From: Geopseudomonas sagittaria
GTDB lineage: Bacteria; Pseudomonadota; Gammaproteobacteria; Pseudomonadales; Pseudomonadaceae
DNA: 64,000 nucleotides
Direction: 5' to 3'
Assembly: GCF_900115715.1 (NCBI RefSeq)
Contig: NZ_FOXM01000004.1
Span: forward strand, 298,201 to 362,200
Below the pieces are notes generated by a model. It worked only from the letters and a program-made list of their open reading frames with translations, was not told the DNA's origin and did not search any database. A program made the translations under genes and the position numbers. How positions within the stretch are numbered: position 1 is the first letter of the stretch; the number at the start of each line of letters is the position of its first letter. Shown piece by piece: positions 45,613 to 55,530 of this stretch.

Positions 45613-46710
45613 ATGCCCGCCATCCACACCTTGAACGCACGCGGCAACCTGCTGCTTCCCGTATTGCGCAAGCACTTTGCCTTCAGCGATAGACGCACCT
45701 TTGTCGAAATCCAGCGATTTCATCGAGATTTCTTAGACATCCTTCGAGCCAAGGGCATCGACTACGCGTCGCTCAGGACCGCGCTGACCCCGCAGCCAAC
45801 GAAACACGAGGCGGCTTTTCTCTTTGACGAGGAGCGCTGCGTCAGCGGGGGCATACCGGGATTGGAATGCACCGAGGTGCTCTTTGACGTGCTGGATGCC
45901 AAGACGACCCACAGCATCCTGGGCGGGGAACTCATCGACTCGTGTGACGAGATCGCGCGCAAGCTGCTAGGCCCCGCCGTGGTGAGCGCGAAAGGCCTTA
46001 ACTTCAGCCACCCCAGCTTCTGCTTCGTCCTCTATGTGAACAACCTTTCCGAAGGGGCTATTGCGAACATCGACGCCAAGTTGCGAAGCCACAAGGCCTA
46101 CATAGGCTACCTGCCGTGCACTTACGCGAGTTTGGCCAAGACCTTCGCCTCGATGTACTTGATGAACTTTGTGATCAAGCAAGGTAACACTGTCATCATG
46201 GGGCACGAAGACGATCGGCCGAACACGGAGGATCATAACCTGCACCTGCACGACTACGTTGCGCAGGGATTCCGGCTCAAAAGCATCCAGTCGATGTACT
46301 TCAACACTTTTCTCGCTTACAAACCCGAGCATATGCTGCTCAATGAGTCCGACGATGACCTAGAGATAGCGGTGAGGGCGATGTCATCCGTCGTCGCACC
46401 ACTGGCGGAGTTCGCCGTCGTCATCGAGGACGCCAAGTTCCACCAATACTTGCAGGCAATCAAGCTGGGGAAATTACAGAAGGCCGGTTTGTCCGAGCTG
46501 ACTAAGGCTGAGCTTGAGGCGGCAATCCGCAGCAAGCTGCGGATGAACTATCTGTACAACTTGGAGTGGGTGGAAAAGTCGACTCACCGGATCAGCAAAT
46601 TCAACATCCTGCTAGAGTTCCCCCGAGCCGGCGGTCATCCTGAGCGGGTGGTTGTGGCCTTGGAGTACCAACCCGCCGATCTCGTCCTGCGACTTATCAC
46701 GATCAACTGA
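45613..46710 (+). CDS. Hypothetical protein, possible defence gene
   Basis: 365 residues from ATG at 45613 (MPAIHTLNARGNLLLPVLRK); GTG at 45598 is an alternative. No signal or TM segment. The central part has VIMGHEDDRPNTEDHNLHLH, rich in His/Asp/Glu and possibly a metal site. No family recognised. It stands alone between the kinase pair and the convergent UvrD fusion, so it may be a third component of the kinase locus or a separate gene. Confidence 0.55.
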   Translation: MPAIHTLNARGNLLLPVLRKHFAFSDRRTFVEIQRFHRDFLDILRAKGIDYASLRTALTPQPTKHEAAFLFDEERCVSGGIPGLECTEVLFDVLDAKTTHSILGGELIDSCDEIARKLLGPAVVSAKGLNFSHPSFCFVLYVNNLSEGAIANIDAKLRSHKAYIGYLPCTYASLAKTFASMYLMNFVIKQGNTVIMGHEDDRPNTEDHNLHLHDYVAQGFRLKSIQSMYFNTFLAYKPEHMLLNESDDDLEIAVRAMSSVVAPLAEFAVVIEDAKFHQYLQAIKLGKLQKAGLSELTKAELEAAIRSKLRMNYLYNLEWVEKSTHRISKFNILLEFPRAGGHPERVVVALEYQPADLVLRLITIN

Positions 46711-47143
46711 TCAGCCGTTTTCCGACGGTTCGATCAAGGTTGATCGAATTTGGCTTTTGGTCCTGAAGCAGCCCATCAGTTGAACGATGTAAGTGGCCGC
46801 TCTAGGTCGGTTCCTACCGGCCCCGAACGGCAGCTTCGGGTCGACTCCTACCAGCCACGAGAGGCTGTTACCGATCCATTTAGGTCTTCGCTGCCAGTTT
46901 TCATCCTCAAGACACGCCTCAATGCTCTGCTCGCCGGTTGGCTTCTGAAGCTCAAGCCCTTGGAGGGGACCTCTAGAAACGTAGGCGAGGCAGTCAGCGC
47001 AAGGCGAAAACAGGCGAAAAAGCGCAGTTTACGTGTTGTAAATGAGCATTTTGAGCCTGTTTTCAACGCAGCGATGACAACGCAGGTAGTTTTTAGAGGT
47101 GTCCTGGAGGTGCCGCTGAGGATGAGTTTGCCTTTAGGTCTGG
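46711..47143. other. Intergenic, no gene recognised
   Basis: Between convergent genes. It contains GC-rich partial repeats around 46800-46870 (GGTCGGTTCCTACCGG and GGGTCGACTCCTACCAG) of the kind scattered in Pseudomonas intergenic DNA. No T-rich terminator was seen. Confidence 0.4.
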
Positions 47144-49225
47144 TCATGATTGCCGGGGCATCAGTAGATCATCCAGGAACTCCGAAGCCGGATTCACGCT
47201 TGTCACCACGAGCTCATCTCGTGCGCGCGTACAAGCGACATACAAGAGATGGCGCTCAGTGTCGTACACCTCTTGCAGGTCAGCATCATCGCCCACTGTT
47301 TCTATCCGCTCCTGTAGCGGGATCACCTCGTCATCACAGCCCATGACGACCACAGCGCGGAACTCCAGGCCTTTTGCCAAGTGCATAGTGCCGATTGATA
47401 CGTACCCGCTCTCCATATCAACATGCTCATCCAATACCTTGAATGGCAAGCCAGCTGCTGCTACGGCCTGCGATGCTCGGTCCACCTGTGCAGTCGAACG
47501 AACGAAGACGCCGAACTCATGGGGCAAAAAACCAGCCTGAGTCCGTGCTCTCATCCAGTTGGCAACGCTCTCGATCTCATCGCGGACGGTTTTCAGCACC
47601 TGAACGGTTGGCTGCGGGCCATTGAAAACCGAAACCGTGTCACTCCGGTCTTCAGTGATTCCGTCCACATCGGTCACCGTCGGACCAAGCAAACGGTCAG
47701 CCTGTAATCGAATCTGGTGCGAGGTACGGTAATTGATACGCAGGGTTCGCGAGCGCCCCCTCACATCGACGCCCAACGACTTCCACGAGAATGGCTGCTG
47801 GAAGATGCGTTGCCCCAGGTCGCCAGCGAAGAACAACGCATTCGGGCGGCCGCCACCAATTGCTGCGAGAAACCTGAGGTGTGCCACGCCAATATCCTGT
47901 GCTTCATCAACAATGGCGTGATCGAAGATCACCTTGTCGCTCTCGGCAACCTTCGCGGCCAAAGTCGTAAATACCTCCGCCATTGTGACCAGGTTGAGTG
48001 CCTTCAACTCGATCTGCACGCGCTCAAAGATGCCCCACAGTACCTTGCGTTGCGCCTCCGGGAGGCGGGTCTTTCGGCCAAGGCGTGCTACATCGCGATA
48101 CGCCTCCCACCCCTTCAGCTGCCAAGCATCGACCACCTGCTCCCATTCGGTCAGCAAGAAATGCACGCTGAATTTATGGCCACCAACAGCCTGGCTGCTC
48201 ACATCGATCAAAGCACGGATCTGTTCACGACTCGCAACGGAAACCGGTCCGATGCGAGACCTGTAAAGCCGCAGGCCTATCGCCTCAAGCGAGTAAACGT
48301 CGATGCGCTCGGCCAAACGTGGCTCATTGCTTAGCAACCATTTCAGTTTCGCGTGCAGCGCGTTCGCCAGGGTGTTGGAGAAGGTTGTAAGTAATACGCG
48401 TGCTTCAGGATGCGCACGCACCAAAACCGCTGCCCGGTGTAAGGCCACCACTGTCTTGCCTGTACCGGCAGAACCGGAAACACGTGCCGGGCCGGAATAG
48501 TCGCGCTCGACCCATTGCCGCTGCTCCGGGTGAAGGAACACCGCCCATTTTTCCCAAGGGCAGTCGAGCGCACGCTGCAGTTCCTCGACGTTTGTCATCA
48601 CGCGGAAGCGGCGCTGCGCGTCCGGGTGGTCGAAGGGGCTCCTTTGTTCTACGAGGACTTCCGGGATACGCGGCTTGCCGCCGGTCGCCAGTTCCAACAA
48701 TGCCTCAGCTGCCTCGGCGGGCAGGTGATCCGCCAAGGCCAGCAGAGAGCTTTCGGTCGCCAGTTTGACGTCCGCCAACCACTCTGGTGGCACACCGTAG
48801 CTCAGGAGCTCATCGTCAGTTACCCCTGAGAACAGAAGCGCTGCAGCCGACTTCTGCTGCACATACACCGGCACCAAAATTTCCTGAACCGTCTCACGGA
48901 TTTCGACCAGTTGCGCAGCGCCTGTTTTCGGGTGCGTTTCAAGTTTTCTCCGTTCGGCCCAGGCGTAAGCCTTGTCGTGATGATCGACGTAGCACAGCAG
49001 CAAACTCGAATCGCTGCGATGAACAATGATGCGGATGTCACTACTGACTCGCACCGACCAGAAACTCTTGTCCTTCGCCTTGTCGAGCTTGTGGAAGCTC
49101 ATGCTCGGGTTGGCTGGATTGAGTTGCAGATCAAAGGCCGTCGTTTTTACGGCCTTCTGCTCTTCACCCGTCAAGCGAGTCAGGCTATCGGTGAAAGTGT
49201 CCGCGATCCGGAAATCCATACCCAT
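47144..49225 (-). CDS. RelE-like domain fused to UvrD/Rep-type helicase
   Basis: 693 residues. Residues 1-95 have the RelE/ParE toxin-like fold (FTDSLTRLTGEEQKAVKTTA, then MSFHKLDKAKD and IRIIVHRSDSSLLLCYVDHH). Then a UvrD core: Walker A GSAGTGKT (251-258), VDEAQD, RINYRTS, IGTMHLAKGLEF and LLYVACTRARDEL. It should be a 3'-5' DNA translocase whose N-terminal domain senses or cleaves RNA, or binds nucleic acid. It follows the type III methylase gene by 44 bp on the same strand, so it is likely the third gene of that operon. Confidence 0.8.
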   Translation of the reverse strand: MGMDFRIADTFTDSLTRLTGEEQKAVKTTAFDLQLNPANPSMSFHKLDKAKDKSFWSVRVSSDIRIIVHRSDSSLLLCYVDHHDKAYAWAERRKLETHPKTGAAQLVEIRETVQEILVPVYVQQKSAAALLFSGVTDDELLSYGVPPEWLADVKLATESSLLALADHLPAEAAEALLELATGGKPRIPEVLVEQRSPFDHPDAQRRFRVMTNVEELQRALDCPWEKWAVFLHPEQRQWVERDYSGPARVSGSAGTGKTVVALHRAAVLVRAHPEARVLLTTFSNTLANALHAKLKWLLSNEPRLAERIDVYSLEAIGLRLYRSRIGPVSVASREQIRALIDVSSQAVGGHKFSVHFLLTEWEQVVDAWQLKGWEAYRDVARLGRKTRLPEAQRKVLWGIFERVQIELKALNLVTMAEVFTTLAAKVAESDKVIFDHAIVDEAQDIGVAHLRFLAAIGGGRPNALFFAGDLGQRIFQQPFSWKSLGVDVRGRSRTLRINYRTSHQIRLQADRLLGPTVTDVDGITEDRSDTVSVFNGPQPTVQVLKTVRDEIESVANWMRARTQAGFLPHEFGVFVRSTAQVDRASQAVAAAGLPFKVLDEHVDMESGYVSIGTMHLAKGLEFRAVVVMGCDDEVIPLQERIETVGDDADLQEVYDTERHLLYVACTRARDELVVTSVNPASEFLDDLLMPRQS

Positions 49226-49269
49226 TTTGCTAGTCTCCTACAGGTCAACCCGGGACCATGAGATACTCA

Positions 49270-52089
49270 TCAAACCTTGAACACCTTCATCACCTCATCC
49301 CCCAAGTGGTTGATTACCTTCACGGCAATTCGACCGGACTTCGGCTTGGGGAAAGATCGGGAGGTGTCGCTGTTGAGCGAGGCCCAGGCTTCGGCGTCGA
49401 TCTCGGCTTTCAGCGTGGTCTTCAGCGAGTTGTAGGGGTCATTCGCGCCGAGGAAGTAGGCATGACGCACGAAGAAGCTTTCTTCGTTGTAATCGGTGTC
49501 GATGAACCAGCAGGCGATGCCGTCGGCACCGTCGCTAATGACTTCGCCAGTCTGCGGCTTAAACACATCCACGCCGAGCACCTTCACGCGTATTTGGCCG
49601 TCGCCCTGGGGGATAAGCTCGATGTCCGGCTCGCCGAATATCACGAAAAGGTTACCCTTGCCGGTGTTCTTGAGGTCTTCGGCCATGTGCAGGTCAGCGT
49701 TCATGCGTGCCTTGAGCACGGGCAGCTTGCCGAGCTTGGCGAATTCGGTGGTGTGCGCCTCGAAGTTGAAGGCGCAGGCAATCAGCACATCGAAGCCTGC
49801 GTCTGCAGCCTCACGCGCAGCAGCCACCAGATCTGCACGCTGCACGGTGCCGAATTCGGGGCCGATGAAGATGGCGGCGCGTTTCTCTGACTCGCCTTCG
49901 AGGTAGCGCCCCTCTGCACAGACCAGATCGCCCGGCCAGGGCGTGAGCATGGTGAAGCTGATGCGGTCCTCCTTGTGCGCCTGCTGCACGCCAGCCGTTT
50001 TCAGATTCGTCAGAATCAGCTGCGGGAAGGATTGCTTCGCTGCATAGTCGGCACCCGGTTCGGACACTGGCAGCGGGTCTATCAGCTCGTCATTCTCATC
50101 CACGCCCAGCGTGCGATGCGGGCTGAGACTTTCCACCGTGAAGGGGCCGGCTACGCGCACGGCCTTCTTGTTCTCGTAAGGCTTGTCGTAGAGGAACTCG
50201 AACTCGGCCTTGGCCGCGATGGACGCATCGATATCCTGCTGCCGCGCGATACGTGCTTGCCACCACTCGGTGTGGAGCTTCTTTGTCGCCTCCGGCCATT
50301 CCTTGCCCGCTTCGCGCGGAATCTCCCACTCCTGCCAGCATTTCTTCAAGGCCACATTCAGTTGCTCGCGCAGCGGCTCCAGCTTTGCCTGCCACAGCTC
50401 CCAGATCACATCAATTTCGGAGTTGTTGGCGATGGATTTCAGCGTGATGTGCGGTACACGCTCATAGACGAAGCCGTACCGGATGTTGCCATGGGTCGGC
50501 TGAGAACTAGGTGCTGTGCGCGTGACCTCGGCTTCCTTCACCTGCCCTTCACGTGAATCGGCAAGCAGGTAGTAAGGATAGCGTGTGCCCATGATGCGGG
50601 CGCGGGCCAAGGCCAGTGCGACGCGCGAGGTGTCAATGGTGATCCAGCGGCGCCCCCATTGTTCGGCGACGGTGGCTGTTGATCCAGACCCGCAGGTGGG
50701 GTCGAGAATCAAATCGCCAGGATCGGTAGTCATGAGAACACAGCGTTCAATAGCTGACAGTGCAGTTTGCACGACATACGTCTTTGCGCCACCGAACTGA
50801 TTTTGACCAAGCGTATCGGTCCATATGTCAGTCAACTCAAAAACTGGGTAATCATCGAGGAAGCGGATATATCCGAGATTGTTGCCCGAACTAGCCTCTA
50901 CACGATATGACTTTAAAAGCCTGTCAAATCCTTGTTCGTTTGTTTTCCAGCGGACACTCAGCGACGGTTTGATTACTCGGCCCTCATAGTTCACTCCAAA
51001 CCAAGACGCCGCACCTTCACCTTTGTCGCGGCCAACACTTTGGCTGGTAAGGTTGTCGCGAAAGTAAATTCGAGCATCGCTTGGTAGAGTTTCTGGAGCG
51101 TCAATCTCGGCTTTTGTAAGCCGCCTGCGACTAAGGTCATGCATTTGCACGCTTTTGTAGCCTGTGCCGCCACGTTGTCCAGGGGCTTTCTTCAAGAGAA
51201 CCTTACGGTACTTAATCATTTCCTTACGCTTGGCGTACCAGAGCAAGTAGTCAAATGTAGGCCCGAGGAAATCACCAGTTGAGCTAGATGTCTTTGCAAA
51301 GACGATGCAGCTCACGAAATTTTCTGTGCCGAACACCTCATCCATCAAGGTCCGCACCCGATGCACATTCTCATCGCCGATCTGCACAAAGATCGACCCC
51401 GAGTCCGTCAGCAGATCGCGAGCCACAGTCAGCCGGTCGCGCAGATAGGTCAGATAAGAATGAATCCCGTCGCGCCAAGTGTCGCGGAAGGCCTTGACTT
51501 GTTCCGGCTCGCGGGTGATGTGGTCGGCCTTGCCGTCCTTGACGTCGCGACTAGTCGTAGACCACTGGAAGTTGCTGTTGAATTTGATGCCGTAGGGCGG
51601 ATCGAAGTAGATGCACTGAACCTTGCCGCGCAGGCCCTCGCGCTCGGCGAGGCTAGCCATGACCTGCAGGCTGTCACCGAGGATCATGCGGTTGGTCCAG
51701 TTCTGGTCGTGCTGGTAGAACTCGGTCTTGTCCGCTCCCTTGGGGATGCCGTTGAAGTCGGCAAACAGGTCGGGCGTCATCTGCCCGGCATTGTGCTCGC
51801 GCTCCCGTGTCTCGCGCAGCAGTTCGTCGATTAGAGCCTTGGGATGAACCTTTTCTTGGATGTAGAGCGGCGGGGCGTTGACGACGAGATCACTCCAGTC
51901 CTGCTCGTCTTTGCCGCGCCAAACGAGCTGCGGATCTAGATCCGTGTTACGCGGGTAGCGGATCTGCTTTGGCTTTGCCGGTTCCTGCACAAAGGATTGC
52001 TGCTCGGCCGATGGGATATTCTTGCGCTTTGCGTCGTCGTGCTTGAGGGTTTCTACGGTCTTGAGGTCGGGTTGCTTGGCCATGGTCAT
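49270..52089 (-). CDS. Type III-like restriction system adenine methyltransferase (Mod)
   Basis: 939 residues, longer than usual Mod. Catalytic FDPPYG (DPPY at 163-166) precedes the SAM-binding LDPTCGSGST (462-471), the order of beta-class N6-adenine methylases. The region between them should hold target recognition. A long C-terminal extension (500-939) has no assigned role. The start overlaps the endonuclease gene stop by ATGA. Methylation protects host sites from the partner. Confidence 0.87.
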   Translation of the reverse strand: MTMAKQPDLKTVETLKHDDAKRKNIPSAEQQSFVQEPAKPKQIRYPRNTDLDPQLVWRGKDEQDWSDLVVNAPPLYIQEKVHPKALIDELLRETREREHNAGQMTPDLFADFNGIPKGADKTEFYQHDQNWTNRMILGDSLQVMASLAEREGLRGKVQCIYFDPPYGIKFNSNFQWSTTSRDVKDGKADHITREPEQVKAFRDTWRDGIHSYLTYLRDRLTVARDLLTDSGSIFVQIGDENVHRVRTLMDEVFGTENFVSCIVFAKTSSSTGDFLGPTFDYLLWYAKRKEMIKYRKVLLKKAPGQRGGTGYKSVQMHDLSRRRLTKAEIDAPETLPSDARIYFRDNLTSQSVGRDKGEGAASWFGVNYEGRVIKPSLSVRWKTNEQGFDRLLKSYRVEASSGNNLGYIRFLDDYPVFELTDIWTDTLGQNQFGGAKTYVVQTALSAIERCVLMTTDPGDLILDPTCGSGSTATVAEQWGRRWITIDTSRVALALARARIMGTRYPYYLLADSREGQVKEAEVTRTAPSSQPTHGNIRYGFVYERVPHITLKSIANNSEIDVIWELWQAKLEPLREQLNVALKKCWQEWEIPREAGKEWPEATKKLHTEWWQARIARQQDIDASIAAKAEFEFLYDKPYENKKAVRVAGPFTVESLSPHRTLGVDENDELIDPLPVSEPGADYAAKQSFPQLILTNLKTAGVQQAHKEDRISFTMLTPWPGDLVCAEGRYLEGESEKRAAIFIGPEFGTVQRADLVAAAREAADAGFDVLIACAFNFEAHTTEFAKLGKLPVLKARMNADLHMAEDLKNTGKGNLFVIFGEPDIELIPQGDGQIRVKVLGVDVFKPQTGEVISDGADGIACWFIDTDYNEESFFVRHAYFLGANDPYNSLKTTLKAEIDAEAWASLNSDTSRSFPKPKSGRIAVKVINHLGDEVMKVFKV

Positions 52090-55000
52090 GCTTTCTCGCT
52101 GTCGGCCTGCGCGGTGGCGGACTCGATCATCTCGTTGAATTCTTTTTCGATTTTTTCAGCAAAGTCGTGCTGCATCTGGAATACGTCAGTAAATTCAGCA
52201 AAGGCCCAGCGGCCGTAGCTGCCGAGGTGATTAACACCGGGTACCCAGTAGGTATCCATGGTGGACTTCTTTTCCACCGCGTCTTCGCCGCGATAGCCCT
52301 TGATCTCGACAATGAGATTGAGCAGGTCGTCCGGGCCGTGGCCGTCGTCGACACGTACGATAAAGTCCGGCAGATATTTGCGCATTTCCGAGCCGAAGCG
52401 GTAAGGCACTTCGAAGCCGAGACCGTGGTTCTTCACGTAGGCTCGCACCAGCGGGTGACGCTCGGCGACGCGGCAGAACTCGGCCTCCCAGTCGCTATCG
52501 AGGACAACCCAGTTGATGTGGCTGTGCTGCGAGCTGGTTTCCCAGCGGCTGACCTTGGAGGTGTTGAAGCGCACATTTCGGGTTGATCCATTGGGGTTGT
52601 AAGGATCAAGCAGCGCCTTGATTGGGCGCTCACCAAGAAAGTGCCGGGTAATGGCCGCGGTGATCTTGTTGCAGGCCATGTCAGCCAGTTCCTGATACAT
52701 CAGAAGGGCCGGGTAAGTGTCACCCTTGCAGATGAGGCAAGTGTCCAGCCACTCCTTGGTTATGCGTTTGAGCTGGCCGAAGAGGTGCAGTTTGGGTTCT
52801 TCGCCGGGGTCTCGCCACTTGGTGTAGAGCAGGTGTTGCGTGAGGTTGAAAACCAGGCTGGAGGGGCGCATGTCTCCAAGATGCTGGAGCGTCATGTCTG
52901 CCGACTCGCCGATGATGCCGGCATTCTGCGTTTGCGACGGGCCCACCAAGTCGGGCGTGAGCACGAGCTTGGACTCGTCGTTGAAGGTGGCGGCCAGACG
53001 TTCTTCGGGCAACTCGACCCGATAGCCTTCGACACGTGGAAAGACGATCTCCAGCGTATCGCGCTCTGGGCGCATCGCTTTCACCTGTACGGTTTCGCGC
53101 GGTGTGGAGGGCGGTGCGATGACGGGTTTGGCTGTGAAATCGAACGGGATGCCGAACACGTCAGCGTACTCGACGTTGAACAGGCCCTCCTCGTTCAAGT
53201 CATAAGATTGGCGGCGTAGTGCGCGGCCGATGACCTGCTCGCACAGGAGCTGGGTGCCGAAGGCGCGGATGCCGAGCACGTGGGTGACAGTATTGGCATC
53301 CCAACCTTCGGTGAGCATCGATACCGACACCACGCAGCGGATCGAGCCACCGAGCTGTCCTGCCTTGCCGACAGTGTTCATGACCTCGCGTAGGAGCTCC
53401 TGATCCGTGACATTATCAGCTGCGCGTACATCCCCACTGCGTTCGACGATCTCACGGCGGAAACGCTCGATTTCGTCCGCCGCCATGCTGCGGAAGTTGT
53501 CGTCCAACGCATCACCGGCTTCGAGCTGTTCGCTGTCGATGAGCAGGGTGTTCGGGCGTGGCAGCGGATTGCCGGTGGTTTCGTCGAAGTTGCGGAACAG
53601 GGCGAGACGGCCGTTTTCGAGGGTGGTCGTGCCGTCATCATTCTTGCGTTGGAAACCGGAGATGTAGTCGTAAACCAGCTTGGAGATGGCGGTGTTCTGG
53701 CAAACCACGATGAAGCAGGGGGGAACGCTGATCCCAGCCTCCTGCCATTTTGCGAAGGTTTTCTCGTAGTGCCCATAGAGGGCTTGCAGGGCTGTCTGCA
53801 GCCTTGTCGGAAGCTTGAGCGGATCGAGATCCTGGTTAGAGCCGCGCCCTTTTTTGGGCATGTCCTTGCGAATGTTTTCCCACAGGTTGCGGAACATCGG
53901 CATCTCGTTGCCAGTAATGTTTTCTGCAACAGGGACGCGCGGCAGCTTGACGATGCCGCACTCGATGGCGTCCATCAGAGAGAAGTCGCTCATCGTCCAA
54001 GGGAACAGGGTGCCTTCGACATAGCCAGAACCAGCCAGGAAAAACGGCGTGGCCGAGAGGTCGATGACGCGATTGACTCCCAGCTTGCGATTGACCGCTT
54101 CCAGCCCGGAAATCCAGAGGCGGGCTGCTTCGTTCTCATTCTTGGCGTGAGCCTTCGCCTCTTTCAGGGCTTCCCCCGTAAGCATATTGCCCTTGTCATC
54201 GATGAAGTCATCATCCGATGCAGGCTTTTCGCGGTAGCAGTGGTGCGCTTCGTCGTTGATGACCATGATGTTTTTCATGCCCATCAGATCCGACATCACG
54301 CGCTGAATCATCTGTCCTTCGGTTTCAAGCGTTTGAGGATCATTGCCGGTTCGCCCCTTGAGCAGTTGCTTGCCACCCTTGGAGATCTCGATGCGTTCAC
54401 GGAGCTTGAAGCCGTGGTAGTTGGTGATGACGATCTTGGCTCGCGAGATGTCATCCAGCATGTCGCTCGGCACCAGCTCACGGTCCTTGTAATAGCTGTT
54501 CGGATCGTTGGGCTGCAGCACGCGCAGACGATCCTTGATGGTGAGGCCCGGCGCACAGAGTAGGAAACCGCGCGTGAAGCTCTTGCTGGCAGGGCTACGC
54601 ACCGCGTTGACGGTCTGCCAGGCAATGATCATCGCCATGACTGTCGTCTTGCCGGCACCCGTAGCAAGCTTGAGCGCCAAACGCATCAGTTCGGGATTGG
54701 CGTCCTTGTTGGCAGCCGCGAGGTGCTCCAGCAGTTCTTTGCCAGGTTTGGATAAGGGAGCGACCTCGGTAAGCCAAATCGCCGTTTCAACCGCTTCGAC
54801 CTGGCAAAAGAACGGGCGCACGCCATGAAAGTCGTGATGCCGCCAATGCTGGAGCAAGCGCGCCGTTTCGGGGGTGACCTGCCATTGGCTGGCTGGCAAC
54901 GCACGCCATGTGTCTACATGACCACGAACCTTGTTAATGATCGAGGTGGGGTCGTATTGCTGCTTGCCGGTGGAAAGCCCCTTTCCTTCGTCAAAGAGAA

Positions 55001-55184
55001 AGCCTTCCTGCTTAGGGGCCGATTTCTGCTTCTTGGGCTTGGGAATGGGGGTAATGAACTGGGCCTTGCGCCGTTCTTCAACGACCTTCTGAGTCGGTTG
55101 GCCGGTTTCGTCTAGCTCCCAGTGGCGGGCGGGCCGCTGGTATGGGGAATTCAGGATCGGGTGATCGAAAAACGGGTTCGACAT
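52086..55184 (-). CDS. Type III-like restriction endonuclease (Res, BPTD_3080-like)
   Basis: 1032 residues. SF2 translocase motifs LATGAGKT (173-180), NDEAHH, DLSATP, SMLTEGWDANTV and QVIGRALRR, then a C-terminal PD-(D/E)xK nuclease site (YLPDFIVRVDDG, then LIVEIKGYRG). This fits type III Res subunits of the BPTD_3080 group. It is first in the leftward operon res-mod-UvrD fusion. Gene order is res before mod, the reverse of many type III loci. Confidence 0.87.
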   Translation of the reverse strand: MSNPFFDHPILNSPYQRPARHWELDETGQPTQKVVEERRKAQFITPIPKPKKQKSAPKQEGFLFDEGKGLSTGKQQYDPTSIINKVRGHVDTWRALPASQWQVTPETARLLQHWRHHDFHGVRPFFCQVEAVETAIWLTEVAPLSKPGKELLEHLAAANKDANPELMRLALKLATGAGKTTVMAMIIAWQTVNAVRSPASKSFTRGFLLCAPGLTIKDRLRVLQPNDPNSYYKDRELVPSDMLDDISRAKIVITNYHGFKLRERIEISKGGKQLLKGRTGNDPQTLETEGQMIQRVMSDLMGMKNIMVINDEAHHCYREKPASDDDFIDDKGNMLTGEALKEAKAHAKNENEAARLWISGLEAVNRKLGVNRVIDLSATPFFLAGSGYVEGTLFPWTMSDFSLMDAIECGIVKLPRVPVAENITGNEMPMFRNLWENIRKDMPKKGRGSNQDLDPLKLPTRLQTALQALYGHYEKTFAKWQEAGISVPPCFIVVCQNTAISKLVYDYISGFQRKNDDGTTTLENGRLALFRNFDETTGNPLPRPNTLLIDSEQLEAGDALDDNFRSMAADEIERFRREIVERSGDVRAADNVTDQELLREVMNTVGKAGQLGGSIRCVVSVSMLTEGWDANTVTHVLGIRAFGTQLLCEQVIGRALRRQSYDLNEEGLFNVEYADVFGIPFDFTAKPVIAPPSTPRETVQVKAMRPERDTLEIVFPRVEGYRVELPEERLAATFNDESKLVLTPDLVGPSQTQNAGIIGESADMTLQHLGDMRPSSLVFNLTQHLLYTKWRDPGEEPKLHLFGQLKRITKEWLDTCLICKGDTYPALLMYQELADMACNKITAAITRHFLGERPIKALLDPYNPNGSTRNVRFNTSKVSRWETSSQHSHINWVVLDSDWEAEFCRVAERHPLVRAYVKNHGLGFEVPYRFGSEMRKYLPDFIVRVDDGHGPDDLLNLIVEIKGYRGEDAVEKKSTMDTYWVPGVNHLGSYGRWAFAEFTDVFQMQHDFAEKIEKEFNEMIESATAQADSEKA

Positions 55185-55421
55185 AAATAGAAACCTGCGC
55201 TCCTTGGTCTTGTCGTTCGGTTGAGCGACGTGCTTGTTACACGATGCATTCCAACCGTCTTCGGCACGTGCTTGGGATTCAACCTTCCGCTTCCCATAGA
55301 GCCGAAAAGACGAAGGATAGCGGTTTGTGATGCCGAATCGACAGCAGATTGACGATGGGACGGCTCAGGAAGCCGCGACCTATGGCGGAAAAGCATTCGA
55401 TTTTTTGACCCACCTGCGCGT
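55185..55421. other. Intergenic upstream of res
   Basis: This should hold the promoter for res. I see no operator or RNA gene with confidence. Confidence 0.4.
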
Positions 55422-55530
55422 GGGCTGCGACTGCAGCAGGGAGACTTCTGGGGAGAGGAAACGGGCAACACGCTGACTGGGGCTAGTCATTGCTGGGTGG
55501 TGGCTCCTAATGATGGCACCACGGATTTCC
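55422..55530 (+). pseudogene. Second, partial inositol-monophosphatase copy
   Basis: It matches 31526-31635 at high DNA identity and reads GDFWGEETGNTLTGASHCWV, then a variant of the metal motif (VAPNDGTTDF, with Ala for Asp), before stopping at the IS481 boundary. Neither the gene's start nor its C-terminal half is present. The sequence is broken by the IS at CTAG. Confidence 0.75.
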
